DNA from: Anthoceros angustus
Taxonomy: Eukaryota; Streptophyta; Anthocerotopsida; Anthocerotales; Anthocerotaceae
Direction of reading: 5' to 3'
Assembly (NCBI GenBank): GCA_010909165.1
Contig: VJWM01000222.1
Location: forward strand, 186,001 to 250,000
DNA length: 64,000 bases
The notes below the pieces were generated by a model. It worked only from the letters and a program-made list of their open reading frames with translations, searched no databases and was not told the DNA's origin. The position numbers and the translations under genes were made by a program. How positions within the stretch are numbered: position 1 is the stretch's first letter; each line of letters opens with the position of its first letter. Shown here piece by piece: positions 53,721 through 64,000 of the stretch.

Positions 53721-54605
53721 TTGAAGAGGGCTCTTCATGAGTCGTCACTACTTTGAACTTGATCTTCTCATACCTACCCGGCTCCTTTGAATGCAAAAGC
53801 ACCCTTGTTTTTCTCAAGCATGTTGATGATTTTCTTATCTTAGGGCTCACATCTTACGCAATGTGCCATACATGAACCTCTTCGTCCTCTTGGTAGGCAT
53901 TCGGTATCCACTGACCATCTTTGAATCTCTCCCTGACTCATCTTCCCTACTTAGGAACCTCTTTATCCTGCGGTAGTTGGAGGAAGGCTTTCGCTTCCTT
54001 GACGCAAGTTGGAAACCAAGCTGTGCTTGACCACCTCGGCCTGGTCAAATGCATCGAGCATCTGCATCTTGCAGTTACAGATGCCCATGGTGCAGTGTCC
54101 TTCTTGGCAAAGCCCATCGCTTTTCGCGTTCCTCAACATTGAGCTCTCAAGCTCATTCCCTTCAAATCGATCACACCATCTCCTCACAGTGCGAAGGCAT
54201 AAGATTGCGGTGTGCTCACGAGTTAGCCATGCCCTTCGGCTTCCCTACTCGATTCACGGGTAAAATGGCAACTTGTCCATCCTCTTCACTGTGTGACCTT
54301 CCCAACTCTAGGATGTCATCCACGACCTTCCGCTTGGTCGTTAAATTCTGTCTTGTCGAGCACCTCCGGTCCGACCACATTTGTCCGATGCTGCGGCATA
54401 TGAGCCACCGCAGCGTCCATGATCAACTCATTCTTGCGCCCGAATCTCTTCATACAGGCCCTAACGGTGGGCGTTTGTCCATGGCGCACACACATTCTCG
54501 AGAATGTACCAACATCGTGGATTAAATCTGGACTTCTCGCGTGATTAAATGCGAGCTCGGACCAAAACGCCTTCACCTTTGCCTGCTGTCGAAAATGTCT
54601 TGCAT
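53720..54605 (-). pseudogene. C-terminal two thirds of the methyltransferase domain, inverted family B copy
   Basis: Minus strand: CRMLGQAFD-like end near 54045-54060, RNAKSDGLCQEGHC (matching RAMGFAKKDT) near 54110, and a motif VI remnant [11 protein letters not shown] near 54490-54520 (out of frame for LENV). The domain ends at 54594-54605, exactly at the catalytic-Cys codons, where family C sequence begins. Motif I is therefore absent from this copy. Confidence 0.65.
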
Positions 54606-55209
54606 GAGACATTGAAGGTCGCTGGGCATTTAGTTCGAACGGCATCACTACAAACTCGTAGTGACCATGCCGTGTTCTAAATGCGGTCTTGGGCTCATCC
54701 TCCTTGAGTCGAATTTGGTGAAAACTCGATCGCAGTCGATTTTGGTGAACCAAGTCGACCCAAACCGGTCCAAAATCTCATCGATGGCATCCGTAGACAT
54801 TCCCGATGGTGGCCCGATTCAATCCTCTCGTAGTCGATGCAGAGTCTCCACCACGTTTCGCCACCAACAACGGGCGCCCATAAGGTGAGGTGCTTGGCCT
54901 CACAAACCCCTTGTCCAGAATTCATCTACCGCTTTTGATCTCCTCATTTTCCATACCGACGCGTATGGCGTTGATTTACAGATGCCTGTGCACTAGCTCG
55001 ATGGCCGTGACTGGTCTGCCTTGGTGGTAGGGCGGTGGGATCCGCAAATAACCCATCACCGCCACAGAGCCTTAAACTCTTGGTAAGAGTTCCTCCGATT
55101 GCTTCGGTCGCTGCCCGCGATTGCTGCAGTGGATCAAGATATCATCTAGGAAGACCTCGACCCCTTGCCTAGCAAAGGTCAAGAATGTCTTGCGAGGATC
55201 CATGCGATG
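54594..55209 (-). pseudogene. Family C reverse transcriptase fragment, first of two tandem copies
   Basis: Matches 55980-56592 at an offset of 1386 bp, almost base for base. Minus frames contain [49 protein letters not shown] and, at the right end, VEVFLDDILIH. The left end is joined to family B at 54594-54605. Confidence 0.8.
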
Positions 55210-55979
55210 AAGTCCCTCCGTGAGGGCACGTGAACCATGGTCGAGTCGCATGTAAAGCTTCCTTGGTGGATTTATGCAAGGCGATGACAAAAAGGTGCTT
55301 GTCCAAGGTAAGTTTCCTTCCAAAGACATACGATCCGTCCACACCCCTAGGGTTACTAAGTTCTTTTCCATGAAGTTGGTGAGAATGGGCGCCACTGCTT
55401 CCCCACAATCACGCCATGTGCCAAGCTTGGCATGACTATGCATTTCAAAGACTTCTACGAAACCTCCGTGGAAGGTAAGAGTCGCTCGCCCACCGCCGTC
55501 CCTCACATCCTTGCTTCCAGCCGTGACGATGTAGAAGTCGACCCGAGTGTTGGATGTGCTGCCCGCGATTCTCATGTGCCTCCAGAGGAACTACCTTGAC
55601 AGCGATGTGACTTCCCCATTTCGATTCTTTGGAAGGGTTGGAGGTGCCCAAGTGTTTATACTTTGTTCGCCATAGTTCATGGCGGCTTTCATGGCATCAA
55701 CCGTGGTGTTGGGGTTGGTCCGTTGACATCACGTTCGAATCAAGGCCATCAATGAACTTCTCCACTTTTTGTTCTTCATCGAGGCGGGAAGATCCAGAGT
55801 GAGTCAGAAGAACTTGTCGCAGATTCTCGCATGAAGGTACACTTGCTCCTCTTGGCCAGCTTGATGCTTCAAGAAGAGTGAATACCTTCCCGACGAGTTC
55901 GATGTGGGTGGCTTGGTCCGCAGAGTGGATCAAGATATCATCTAGGAAGACCTCGACCCCTTGCCTAGCAAAGGTCAAG
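55210..55979 (-). pseudogene. Rearranged family C protease-region, gag and RT pieces
   Basis: In order on plus: the protease-region segment (55210-55600; minus VDFYIVTAGSKDV, RATLTFHGGFVEVFEMHSHA), a gag segment (55610-55820; minus DEEQKVEKFIDGL), then the RT core (55826-55979; FLDDILIHSADQATHIELVG). The natural order is lost, so this is a chimera of at least three pieces. Confidence 0.7.
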
Positions 55980-56592
55980 AATGTCTTGCATGAGACATTG
56001 AAGGTCGCTGGGCATTTAGTTCGAACGGCATCACTACAAACTCGTAGTGACCATGCCGTGTTCTAAATGCGGTCTTGGGCTCATCCTCCTTGAGTCGAAT
56101 TTGGTGAAAACTCGATCGCAGTCGATTTTGGTGAACCAAGTCGACCCAAACCGGTCCAAAATCTCATCGATGGCATCCGTAGACATTCCCGATGGTGGCC
56201 CGATTCAATCCTCTCGTAGTCGATGCAGAGTCTCCACCACGTTTCGCCACCAACAACGGGCGCCCATAAGGTGAGGTGCTTGGCCTCACAAACCCCTTGT
56301 CCAGAATTCATCTACCGCTTTTGATCTCCTCATTTTCCATACCGACGCGTATGGCGTTGATTTACAGATGCCTGTGCACTAGCTCGATGGCCGTGACTGG
56401 TCTGCCTTGGTGGTAGGGCGGTGGGATCCGCAAATAACCCATCACCGCCACAGAGCCTTAAACTCTTGTAAGAGTTCCTCCGATTGCTTCGTGCTGCCCG
56501 CGATTGCTGCAGTGGATCAAGATATCATCTAGGAAGACCTCGACCCCTTGCCTAGCAAAGGTCAAGAATGTCTTGCGAGGATCCATGCCGAT
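55980..56592 (-). pseudogene. Family C reverse transcriptase fragment, second tandem copy
   Basis: Near-identical to 54594-55209, differing by a few one- or two-base indels (for example GGTAAGAG against GTAAGAG, and GCTTCGGTCGCT against GCTTCGTGCT). It runs into the 217-bp array. Confidence 0.8.
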
Positions 56593-57434
56593 GCCCTTGG
56601 CACTAACGATGTGTCCAAGATACTCAACTTCTTCGCATGAAGGTACACTTGCTCCTCTTGGCCAGCTTGATGCTTCAAGAAGAGTGAATACCTTCCCGAC
56701 GAGTTCGATGTGGGTGGCTTGGTCCGCAGAGTGGATCAAGATATCATCTAGGAAGACCTCGACCCCTTGCCTAGCAAAGGTCAAGAATGTCTTGCGAGGA
56801 TCCATGCGATGCCCTTGGCACTAACGATGTGTCCAAGATACTCAACTTCTCGCATGAAGGTACACTTGCTCCTCTTGGCCAGCTTGATGCTTCAAGAAGA
56901 GTGAATACCTTCCCGACGAGTTCGATGTGGGTGGCTTGGTCCGCAGAGTGGATCAAGATATCATCTAGGAAGACCTCGACCCCTTGCCTAGCAAAGGTCA
57001 AGAATGTCTTGCGAGGATCCATGCGATGCCCTTGGCACTAACGATGTGTCCAAGATACTCAACTTCTCGCATGAAGGTACACTTGCTCCTCTTGGCCAGC
57101 TTGATGCTTCAAGAAGAGTGAATACCTTCCCGACGAGTTCGATGTGGGTGGCTTGGTCCGCAGAGTGGATCAAGATATCATCTAGGAAGACCTCGACCCC
57201 TTGCCTAGCAAAGGTCAAGAATGTCTTGCGAGGATCCATGCGATGCCCTTGGCACTAACGATGTGTCCAAGATACTCAACTTCTCGCATGAAGGTACACT
57301 TGCTCCTCTTGGCCAGCTTGATGCTTCAAGAAGAGTGAATACCTTCCCGACGAGTTCGATGTGGGTGGCTTGGTCCGCAGAGTGGATCAAGATATCATCT
57401 AGGAAGACCTCGACCCCTTGCCTAGCAAAGGTCA
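56564..57434 (-). repeat. 217-bp tandem array of the RT catalytic core (4 units)
   Basis: The word AAGAATGTCTTGCGAGGATC begins at 56564, 56783, 57000 and 57217, and AAGAATA at 57434: spacings 219, 217, 217, 217. Each unit encodes on minus VEVFLDDILIHS, then HIELVGKVFTLLEASS and a YLGHIVSAKG remnant. 217 is not a multiple of three, so the frame changes from unit to unit. Confidence 0.95.
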
Positions 57435-58185
57435 AGAATAGCCTTAGCTATAGGTGTGAAACCAAAGCGGACCCAAACCCAAACAAGGCACCGATCAACG
57501 TGGGAGGAGCACCACCAAGCGTGAGGTTGCTTTCGCATCATGGCGCAAACATCAGCTGGGAATCGAGCTGGGCGGGCGTGGAGATGATGGCGGCGGGAAT
57601 GAGGACCGTGGGGCAAAGGAGGTAGTCTTGATCGTGGGCGGTTGGGGAGGAAAGCACTTTGTGAACCCTTGCAATCTGGAAATCCAAGATCGATTAGATC
57701 TGTGTTTTGCTCGTGCTTCCCTACAAGGCGCCAAGGCTCGATTCTGGCTCAGCCAGCAAAGCTCGGCTGGCCAAGAAATCTTCAAGAAATCTCGTGATTC
57801 CGCCATTGCTTGGCGGATCCCTTTTAGGAGCAGATGCTCTCCCAGCATATTTTGTTCTTTGCAAGGGGACCCTTTGTGGCGGACTACTGGGATCGAAACT
57901 TTGGCCCCATTCAACAAGTCCGAATCGGAGTGACGATAAGTGGGCTGGTAACAGGAGGCAAGGAGCTGCAACTAGGTCCCAGCCATGGGACATATCCATA
58001 GCCGGCTGGGCAGTCCAGCCTTGACAAGGCGATCCCAGCCGGGCGGGCCCCATCGGCTTTGGGACAGTCCCAGCCGGGCTGCCGCCAGCTATGGGACAAG
58101 CGGTCCCATAGTCCTCACTAAGATTGGTGGAGTTGCCCGGGACAAGCTCATACTCGGGACACGGTAGTCCCAAACTTTCACGCTT
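57430..58185 (+). repeat. Family A LTR fragment with tail module, copy A3
   Basis: Joined to the C array through GGTCAAGAAT, it follows the A LTR (AATAGCCTTAGCTATAGGTG, AGCACTTTGTGAAC, TTTTGCTCGTG). It passes into the tail module (TTTGTTCTTTGCAAGG at about 57851, GATAAGTGGGC, minisatellite remnants CCATGGGACAT) and ends in CCCAAACTTTCACGCTTCAC. Confidence 0.7.
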
Positions 58186-59330
58186 CACGGCAGCGTGGCA
58201 TGGTGTGGAAACCCATGGCCTCCCGCCTCCTCCACATTGGGCTCCTCCTGGTGTGTTGCTTGAATAGCGGACACGCCTTGTCCCACAGCATAGGGGGAGA
58301 GAAAGCTCACTAGGGTGGGAAGGGTGCGGGCTGTCCAGCATGTTGGTGCGGGTACCAAGGTGCACGCTCGGCTGTCACAGCCCGTGGCTGATGCCAAGGG
58401 TCCAACACATCGGAGAGCTTGAGTGGGGTCCCGAGTAGTGCGGGTGACCACCAACTCTAGCAAAGGTTGAGGGCCAGGTTGGTCCAATAGTTTCGCATGG
58501 CGAAGCGCCAACTGGACAGCATCCATGAGCAAGGGCGTGCCCACATGCTGCGGATGATGGCCATGTCTTGGCGAACTTGCAGTGTCCGCCCGAGGTGTTC
58601 TCCCCAGTAAGCGCAACCCGGGGCTGAAGTGCGAACATCCACCAAGATGCGGAGAAGGTCCCAAAACAAGGCGGTTCGTGGGTCTTGTAATCCTCCCCGT
58701 TGGCTTGAGAAAATCCTTGGCATTCCATCCGCAATCACGAAGTGGATGGGGCCGAGCGAATGTGGCGGCGCTGTACCTGGATGTCTTGGGGCACGAAAAG
58801 GTGCCCGAGATAGCATTGGCGGGAAGTAGTGAAGGGAATCACGCTCCCGAAGGCGGCGACAATGCATTGCGCCTTGGGACAATGGTCACAATAAATGTAA
58901 CGAGACCAAGATGCCATTCAGCAAAAGGGCCTCCAGACTGTGCAAATGCCAGCAGTTCCAAAAGTAATGCAAGTGGGCGCCATCACGTGATGATCTGGCT
59001 CTCATTGTGGTGGAAGGTGCCTCAGCCCAAGGGGGAGTGCTGAAGCTGCAGAGCTTGCTGCACTCGTGGAAGAGCTTGCTGAACCTCGGACACTTTGAAT
59101 GATGGTGGAGTGTCTCCTAGCATGCGTGACCAAATGGTCGGCCTCGTGATCCGATCCAAGTCGGCAAGCTCCAAAGATGTCACTCAAATCTTGGTCATCG
59201 TGAGGAGCACCTCGGGGACAACGAATGGTCGCCATAAGGACTGGAGTAGCTAGGGGCGGTGGCGACCTCGGTGTCCAATCCGCCATGCATTCAAGGGAAA
59301 GTCGCCACTTGGCGACCTCCCACTACGCCA
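58185..59330 (-). pseudogene. DNA methyltransferase domain, copy A3
   Basis: Minus strand: NGILVS followed by YIYCD and CPKAQCI (motif I side, about 58860-58950), ECQGFSQANG (motif IV; Cys codon 58719-58721), DLLRILVDV, a GENTSG-like motif VI region (about 58590-58620), KDMAI-like sequence, an RNYWTNLALNLC stretch (58457-58500), and GHGFPHHA, corresponding to MGFHTHA, at about 58190-58230. It is preceded by protease and lies in reverse orientation to the adjoining LTR piece. Frames break repeatedly. No nested transposon is present. Confidence 0.7.
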
Positions 59331-59389
59331 ATCGGGCGATAGTGAGCTTACTCATCAATTGTCCACGCGATGCGGGGTGGAAACAAAAC

Positions 59390-59700
59390 TCCTGTCAGAA
59401 GGACGCCGTGTTAGCGTGTCGGAATGAATGGCCAATGTCATGGCGGCGGCTTCGAGCTTGAGCGTGATGGCGGTGGTCGAGCAGTCTCTCCACACAGTTC
59501 CACAGCGCGGAGTCCCTGTTCGGGGTGAATGGCGGAGTGTCGTCCTGCAAGTTCAACTGGCGAGCCTTGCCAATGATCACGGGCCCCGTGTCCAAGAGCA
59601 CAAGCTTGGGAGCATAGCCATTCACCGTGACATGGCCTTCCCTATTGTCCACCATGGCATTGCTCACTCGCACATTCATGCGATTGGTGGGCTAAAATGC
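59390..59700 (-). pseudogene. Aspartic protease, copy A3
   Basis: A 94-codon minus stretch (59395-59679) reads VTVNGYAPKLVLLDTG, then PVIIGKARQLNLQDDTPPFT, the best preserved N-terminal half of the A protease, with the intact LLDTG active site. Its later D.LLG segment is frameshifted. The linker (59700-60075) carries GTATGGGACT-type words. Confidence 0.8.
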
Positions 59701-60075
59701 GGGTGCTCTACTCCAGCTGGGAAGCATAGGTCGCCGCCTCCAAGTGGCTGGCCCTCCTCATGGCTATGGGTGGCCTGCCTGTCACTCCCACCATCGTAAC
59801 ATGGTCCATGGTGGTGGGCAATACCCGGCCGCGTGGGTAAGGCTGCCCATATGGGATCCACCGGTCCGGGTATCCGAGTGTGGGACTGCGGAGGCCCGAT
59901 GATGGGCTTCTCCTCAGCCCTTGGCATGGAGCTGAAGGTGCCCGCATTGGGACTACTGTCGATCCAGTGTGTGTTGAGGCCAAGTGAGATTCCCGTGTCC
60001 ATGGAGTCTGTTGAGCCTCCACCGGCTGTCCCGTATGGGGAGAATCCCAATCGGGGCCCTCACAGCCCACCTGTT
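59700..60075 (-). other. Gag-protease linker, copy A3
   Basis: Counterpart of 4800-5230, with CGAGTGTGGGACTGCGGAGG at about 59875 and CCCGTATGGGGAGAATCCCA at 60030. It ends at a junction with family D RT inside an open minus frame (59953-60273). Confidence 0.5.
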
Positions 60076-61050
60076 AGTGGAGCCTGGTTGCAAAATTTGG
60101 AGCAAGCGTGCTGTGACCATCCCAAGGAACCCACGAAGTTCCTTCAGCGTTGTTGGAGCTTTTAGAGTGGCTATGACCTTGACCTTGTCGGGATCAACCT
60201 CTATACCTGCTCGAAATTCGATGTCCCAACAGGATTCCTTCGACATGCCGAAATAGCACTTTTCCGGATGCAAACATAAGCGTATCGCTCGCGTTCAAGG
60301 TGCATTAGATGGTCCTTCATGCTCCAAACACGCAAAAGTCGTCCAAGAAAACTTCCATAAAGTCCCCGAGGAAGTCCTTGAAGATCTTGACGATGGTTCG
60401 CATGAAAGACCAGCGCCCGTCAACCCCGAATGCACCGCGCTTAGGCATATGTTCCCCGTCCGTTGTGAAGGTGGGTGGCCAATCGCTTTCCGGAGATGCA
60501 TGGTTATAGCCTAAATACCCATCTAAAAGGAATACGCCATCCTACTGCGACCCGGATCCAAGATGTTATCGATGAAGGGCAATGGAAATGATCCTTTTGG
60601 TGACCTTATTCAACCGCTAGTCTTGGCAAACCCGAATCTTTCGGGTCTCTTGGGACCACCATCGGAGCCACCCATTATTGACGATAGGATAGATTACATC
60701 CGCCTTGAGATCTGACTCAAGCGATCCTTTACCTTCAATGAGTACTTGGGATTTAACTTGTCTGCGGAATCCTCACTGGGCTCCAGTTCCAAGTCGATCC
60801 TATGCTCCCCACTCCTTGGGTATACCCTTCATATCGGTCACCTCGAAGGCAAAGACATCAATGAATTGTGCAAGCATTGTTTCATCCTCTTCAAGCACTT
60901 CATCCATTGTTCGGGAGAATTTGAGCACTTTTCCAGAAGCACCTCGACATCCTTAACCTCATCCGCTGCCCATTCACGCTCTCGTGCGGGATTCCAAAAC
61001 CCTCTTACGGTTCCCTCGGTTCCTCTTCATGCCACTCTCTAACAGATCTT
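60075..61050 (-). pseudogene. Athila/Tat-like reverse transcriptase, family D copy D2
   Basis: Minus frames contain IFKDFLGDFMEVFLDDFCVFG, split across two frames near 60330-60400 (the catalytic V/FLDD motif). HPEKCYFGMSKESC (60230-60270) and GIEVDPDKVKVIATLKAPTT (60160-60220) follow, ending in LKELRGFLGMV. Upstream, VFLLDGYLGYNHAS (about 60490-60530) corresponds to the LDGYSGYNQ block. This is typical of the Athila/Tat branch and agrees with the Asp-type primer-binding site of D1. Confidence 0.8.
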
Positions 61051-61381
61051 AGGGTGAAAGCAGCGTGAGGCCCTTTCATCCTCCTCATCCGTTTGTTCCC
61101 GCCGCTTTCTCCCTCTTCCCAATCCGGTCGCGTCTATGGTTACCCTGTGACCCACAGTTGATCGAGTGCGGAATATCTCTGCGATAATCCTGTTCTCGTC
61201 CGACCATGAGATGTGTCGAAAGGAAATTTGTCTTCTTGTTCCATCTCCCCGATGTGTCTTCATGAGGTGTGTATTTCCGTTGGGGTCTCGCCAACGGTAC
61301 ATGTCCTTACTCCGAGTTAGGCAAATCCTACCTTCCTTGGTCTTAGGGTCCCATTCCATTGGTTTGAATCAAACCTCCTTT
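61050..61381 (-). pseudogene. Family D pol/gag junction region
   Basis: A 106-codon minus stretch (61039-61359) reads MEWDPKTKEGRICLTRSKDM, then HLMKTHRGDGTRRQI and DENRIIAEIFRTRSTVGH. No domain recognised. It connects naturally with the 2.6-kb repeat that follows. Confidence 0.35.
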
Positions 61382-64000
61382 CTTCCCCATTTGAGCGTGC
61401 ATTGAGATCCATACATCCAAGTTCGACCAATTAAAACACTATACCTGGCGACTTGTGGATGACCACATAATCCATTAGATAGGGATGGTCCCAATGATCG
61501 TTAACACGTCACAATTCTCCTCACGGCACCATTACGGACATATCGCCAACCGCAAAACCTTGCTGTATGTTCGATTTCCAACCCCAATTTTCGCCGTTTC
61601 CTCGTCATGATATTCACACCTACCCGTGTCGAGGTACCCTTTTATGACATCCGATCTCTACAGGTTCAGGGTCCTTGGTCAACCATGGATACTAGATTGG
61701 GAAGTGGCCTTGGACTGGTTTAGGAAGGGCATCGCTTTTCTTGGGTGGGCTTCCTTCAATGCCCTCGATCTGCTGCCTATCTGGGTTGTCTCGAAGGGTT
61801 GTCGAATGTGATCATAAAATGATCCATGATGGCCTCCGCTAAGTTAAAGGAAGCACCTTCTCAGCTTTCCCCGCCCGGGGTTCGTTGGTTGTAGACCCAG
61901 TGTTAGGCTTCGAGTCTGGTGGCTTCTCGGTGGGGTGGCGGACTGGGTGGGCATTGAAAGGCATCTCCGCCTCCTCCCTTGGCCTTCTTACTCCCCTCCT
62001 GGATCATATCCACAACCTCTTCCATCGTCCGGTGGAAATCCTAACCCATTTTCTCACCTTTCGGCAATTCTGCGGGAGCTTGTAAAGTTTCTCGACTATG
62101 TCCGTTGATTCCTTTTCCTGCTTTGAATTTCCACCGCCTTGGAACACTCAGTCTCACACACCTTCACCCCATTGGTTCGTCAGCCAAAGTACCGGATGCG
62201 CTTGGGTCCGTTCCACCTCTGAGCCTTCGCAAATTTTGACATTTCCTCGCTTGGGTGAGAACGCTCCCTCATCCACCAGTGGTCGTATCTACCTCCTTCT
62301 TCTTTTCTTTCCCCACGCCTCTTTTCCTTAGCTTTTGAGCTCCGTTCGACGACCATGGCGGATGCCTCCCCATAATAATCGCTATCCGTGGCATCTAAAC
62401 CCTCTAAGCTCTTAGGGTCTTAATCTTGGCGTCCTCCCATATAGCCATCAACGCGTCTTCTACATGCATGGCGGGGCACCTTGGCGCGGTGAACCCCGTC
62501 AGGCTGCGCGATCCACGTGTTTTCGGGGTTTTGGCGAGTACACTTCACCGCCAAATGCCCTTTGACAATCTTGGCAGTTTATCGAAATCTCCATTGCCTT
62601 GCCGAGTTGGCAGGCAAGCATAGTGTCCAAGGTTGCGAGTTGTAGCAGCATTGGATTATTACTCCGCCCGGTGATTTGACACGCCTGCGGAATTTCGTAA
62701 GTTGGAGGGATACATAGTCTTGGTACACTTTTGACTTCACGAATTTGGTATGTATCCTCCACGAGGTATCTTCCTCTTCCTCCTCATATCAGCGGATGCA
62801 CTCTGTTGTCGGGCGGTTAGCCTTGGAGTGACCTACTGTCCACACGTTGAGCGAAGAGGTTAGCCCGTGGATTCGTGACGACTCTCCTTCTCTCGTGTTC
62901 CTTTTACGTTAAGATGGAATTTCTCAAATTTTGCCATCATCTCCTCCATCTTGTTTCCCTGTTGTTCCACTTTCTTGGCTGCCACCTCGGCCTCCCTCCT
63001 TGCTTGCTCCGCATCCTTTTCGCGCTCTTGTTTCGCCCTTGCACTCTTTGTTGTCCGTGCGACCCTTCATTTTTCTTTTTTGGCGCTCCTCATCGATGGC
63101 GCTTCCCACTGTCACTCGTTTCTTCCTCCGTGGAACTTTTCATGGAATCTTCTTGGAGCTCTCTTCACGATGAACTTTCTTCCGAGGAGGATGAGAATCC
63201 CTTCTCTTTTTCCTGATCAGGCTTCCTCTTCTCCTTCCTAGCTCTCTTTATATCATGCGGGTTGGATTCCTCATATAATTTAGCGCCGCGATAGCCTTGC
63301 CCAAATTCTTCTCCGCTTTGCAACCTTCGTGTCTCCCCATCTTAGAACCCGGGCCTTTAGCGAACCACCGTATTGCTGCAACTCAGATGAGGGCCACTTG
63401 ATCGCGTGGTATGAAACCTCTCAACATACGCTTAGGTTTCCTTCCTTCCTCTCTCGCTTTTCAAGTTTGGACAACACGTATCCCTCCACGTCAAGCCCCT
63501 AAACCTCTCACAGGCGGTTTTAACTCTTCAAAGGTGGCGGAGGTGTGGGACTTGAGTATTCGCCTATACCACTTTTGGACCTCCCGAAGAACTCCATAGA
63601 ACGGTGAATGTGCATCTCCGCTTCTGGTTTGCAAATGTCATGCTCGCTCAACAAATTCATCGGGGTCCTCATACCCTTCCCTCTCCCCTACAGGTAAGGT
63701 TGCTTGGTGGTGACCACCACCGGCACAGTGGTGGTACATGACTATCGTGATTCGGTAAGTGGTTGATTCAACGGTTCTGTGGAAGATTGATCTGGGCGAT
63801 TGGAAGAGAGTCGGGAAGATGGAATTGGTCGAGGTTCCTTGGTGTGGTACCTCGTCCAAGTCGAGGTTGGGGATCTTGCTCCAACAAGATCGGACCCCGC
63901 CCTGGTTGATTCCTTACTTCCCTTCTCCTCCCGGCAGTGCGTCTTCGGTTGGGTCCTCCTCAACTCCCGGTTTGCAACCCTTTTCAACCTTTCCGATTGC
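61382..64000 (-). repeat. 2.6-kb direct repeat, second copy (family D gag, D2)
   Basis: Appears identical to 19314-21932 and in the same orientation. It contains the gag-like charged stretch (62924-63115, minus) and the CQDCQRAFGG segment (about 62540-62590, minus). The copy continues beyond the window. Confidence 0.92.

Larger units (their letters stand above)
46949..54605 (-). repeat. Right arm of inverted repeat 2
   Basis: Reverse-complement counterpart of 39223-46822. The outer end is at AATGTCTTGCAT (54594-54605), inside the codons for the methyltransferase catalytic Cys (the complement is at 39223-39234). There it joins family C sequence. Confidence 0.9.

Noticed and set aside
1-64000. 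tRNA, rRNA or other RNA genes
   Set aside because: I looked for cloverleaf-like A/B-box sequence and rRNA-like conserved words and saw none I could defend. Primer-binding sites account for the tRNA-like words found.

Overview
The window is eukaryotic repeat DNA and contains no host gene I can support. It is made of broken Ty3/gypsy LTR retrotransposons of four families (called A, B, C and D here), Ty1/copia remnants, one inverted-repeat DNA transposon nested in a gypsy copy, minisatellites, and large recent rearrangements. The gypsy/copia mix, a Met-initiator-type and an Asp-type primer-binding site, and an Athila/Tat-like reverse transcriptase (RT) point to a streptophyte, meaning a land plant or charophyte alga. 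The pol style of A and B (LWEW..MPFG RT, integrase followed by a PHD finger, a methyltransferase before RT) leans towards a charophyte, bryophyte or lycophyte. I cannot name the species. Nearly every coding stretch is broken by 1-2 base indels and stops, so almost all coding entries are pseudogenes.

Layout: 1-6730, family A copy A1 (minus). 6730-12480, C/T-rich DNA with an array of perfect hairpins, copia fragments and several tandem repeats. 12480-19313, family C, folded into a near-perfect 2.5-kb inverted repeat. 19314-23030, family D gag and LTR (minus). 23040-35640, copy A2 (plus), nearly complete, split by a 2.26-kb DNA transposon. 35840-54605, family B: one plus copy whose downstream half, LTR and flank are mirrored in a second inverted repeat with 7.6-kb arms centred near 46885. 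54594-57434, a mosaic of C fragments with a 217-bp tandem array of the RT catalytic core. 57430-60090, A3 (LTR piece plus inverted internal piece). 60075-64000, D again, including a 2.6-kb stretch that appears identical to 19314-21932.

The biological highlight is the protein set of A and B. Between protease and RT both carry a C5-cytosine DNA methyltransferase domain: motif I-like glycine-rich segment, motif IV with GWEC in place of the usual PC, motif VI LENV/LENT, an AHR motif VIII, and a motif X-like end. After integrase both carry a PHD finger (GYHLFC ... WxCxxC). The inferred order is gag - protease - methyltransferase - RT - RNase H - integrase - PHD, so each element would have encoded both a DNA-methylation writer and a putative histone-tail reader. 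Methyltransferase-bearing retrotransposons have been reported in a charophyte alga and in dinoflagellates. The pairing with PHD, in two families side by side, and two independent structural breaks at the catalytic-cysteine codon, are what I would follow up.

Most structural junctions fall in 8-12-bp microhomologies, consistent with template switching. Because some repeats look identical, assembly artefact is a live alternative and is stated where relevant. Domain limits are approximate, since frameshifts prevent exact ends.
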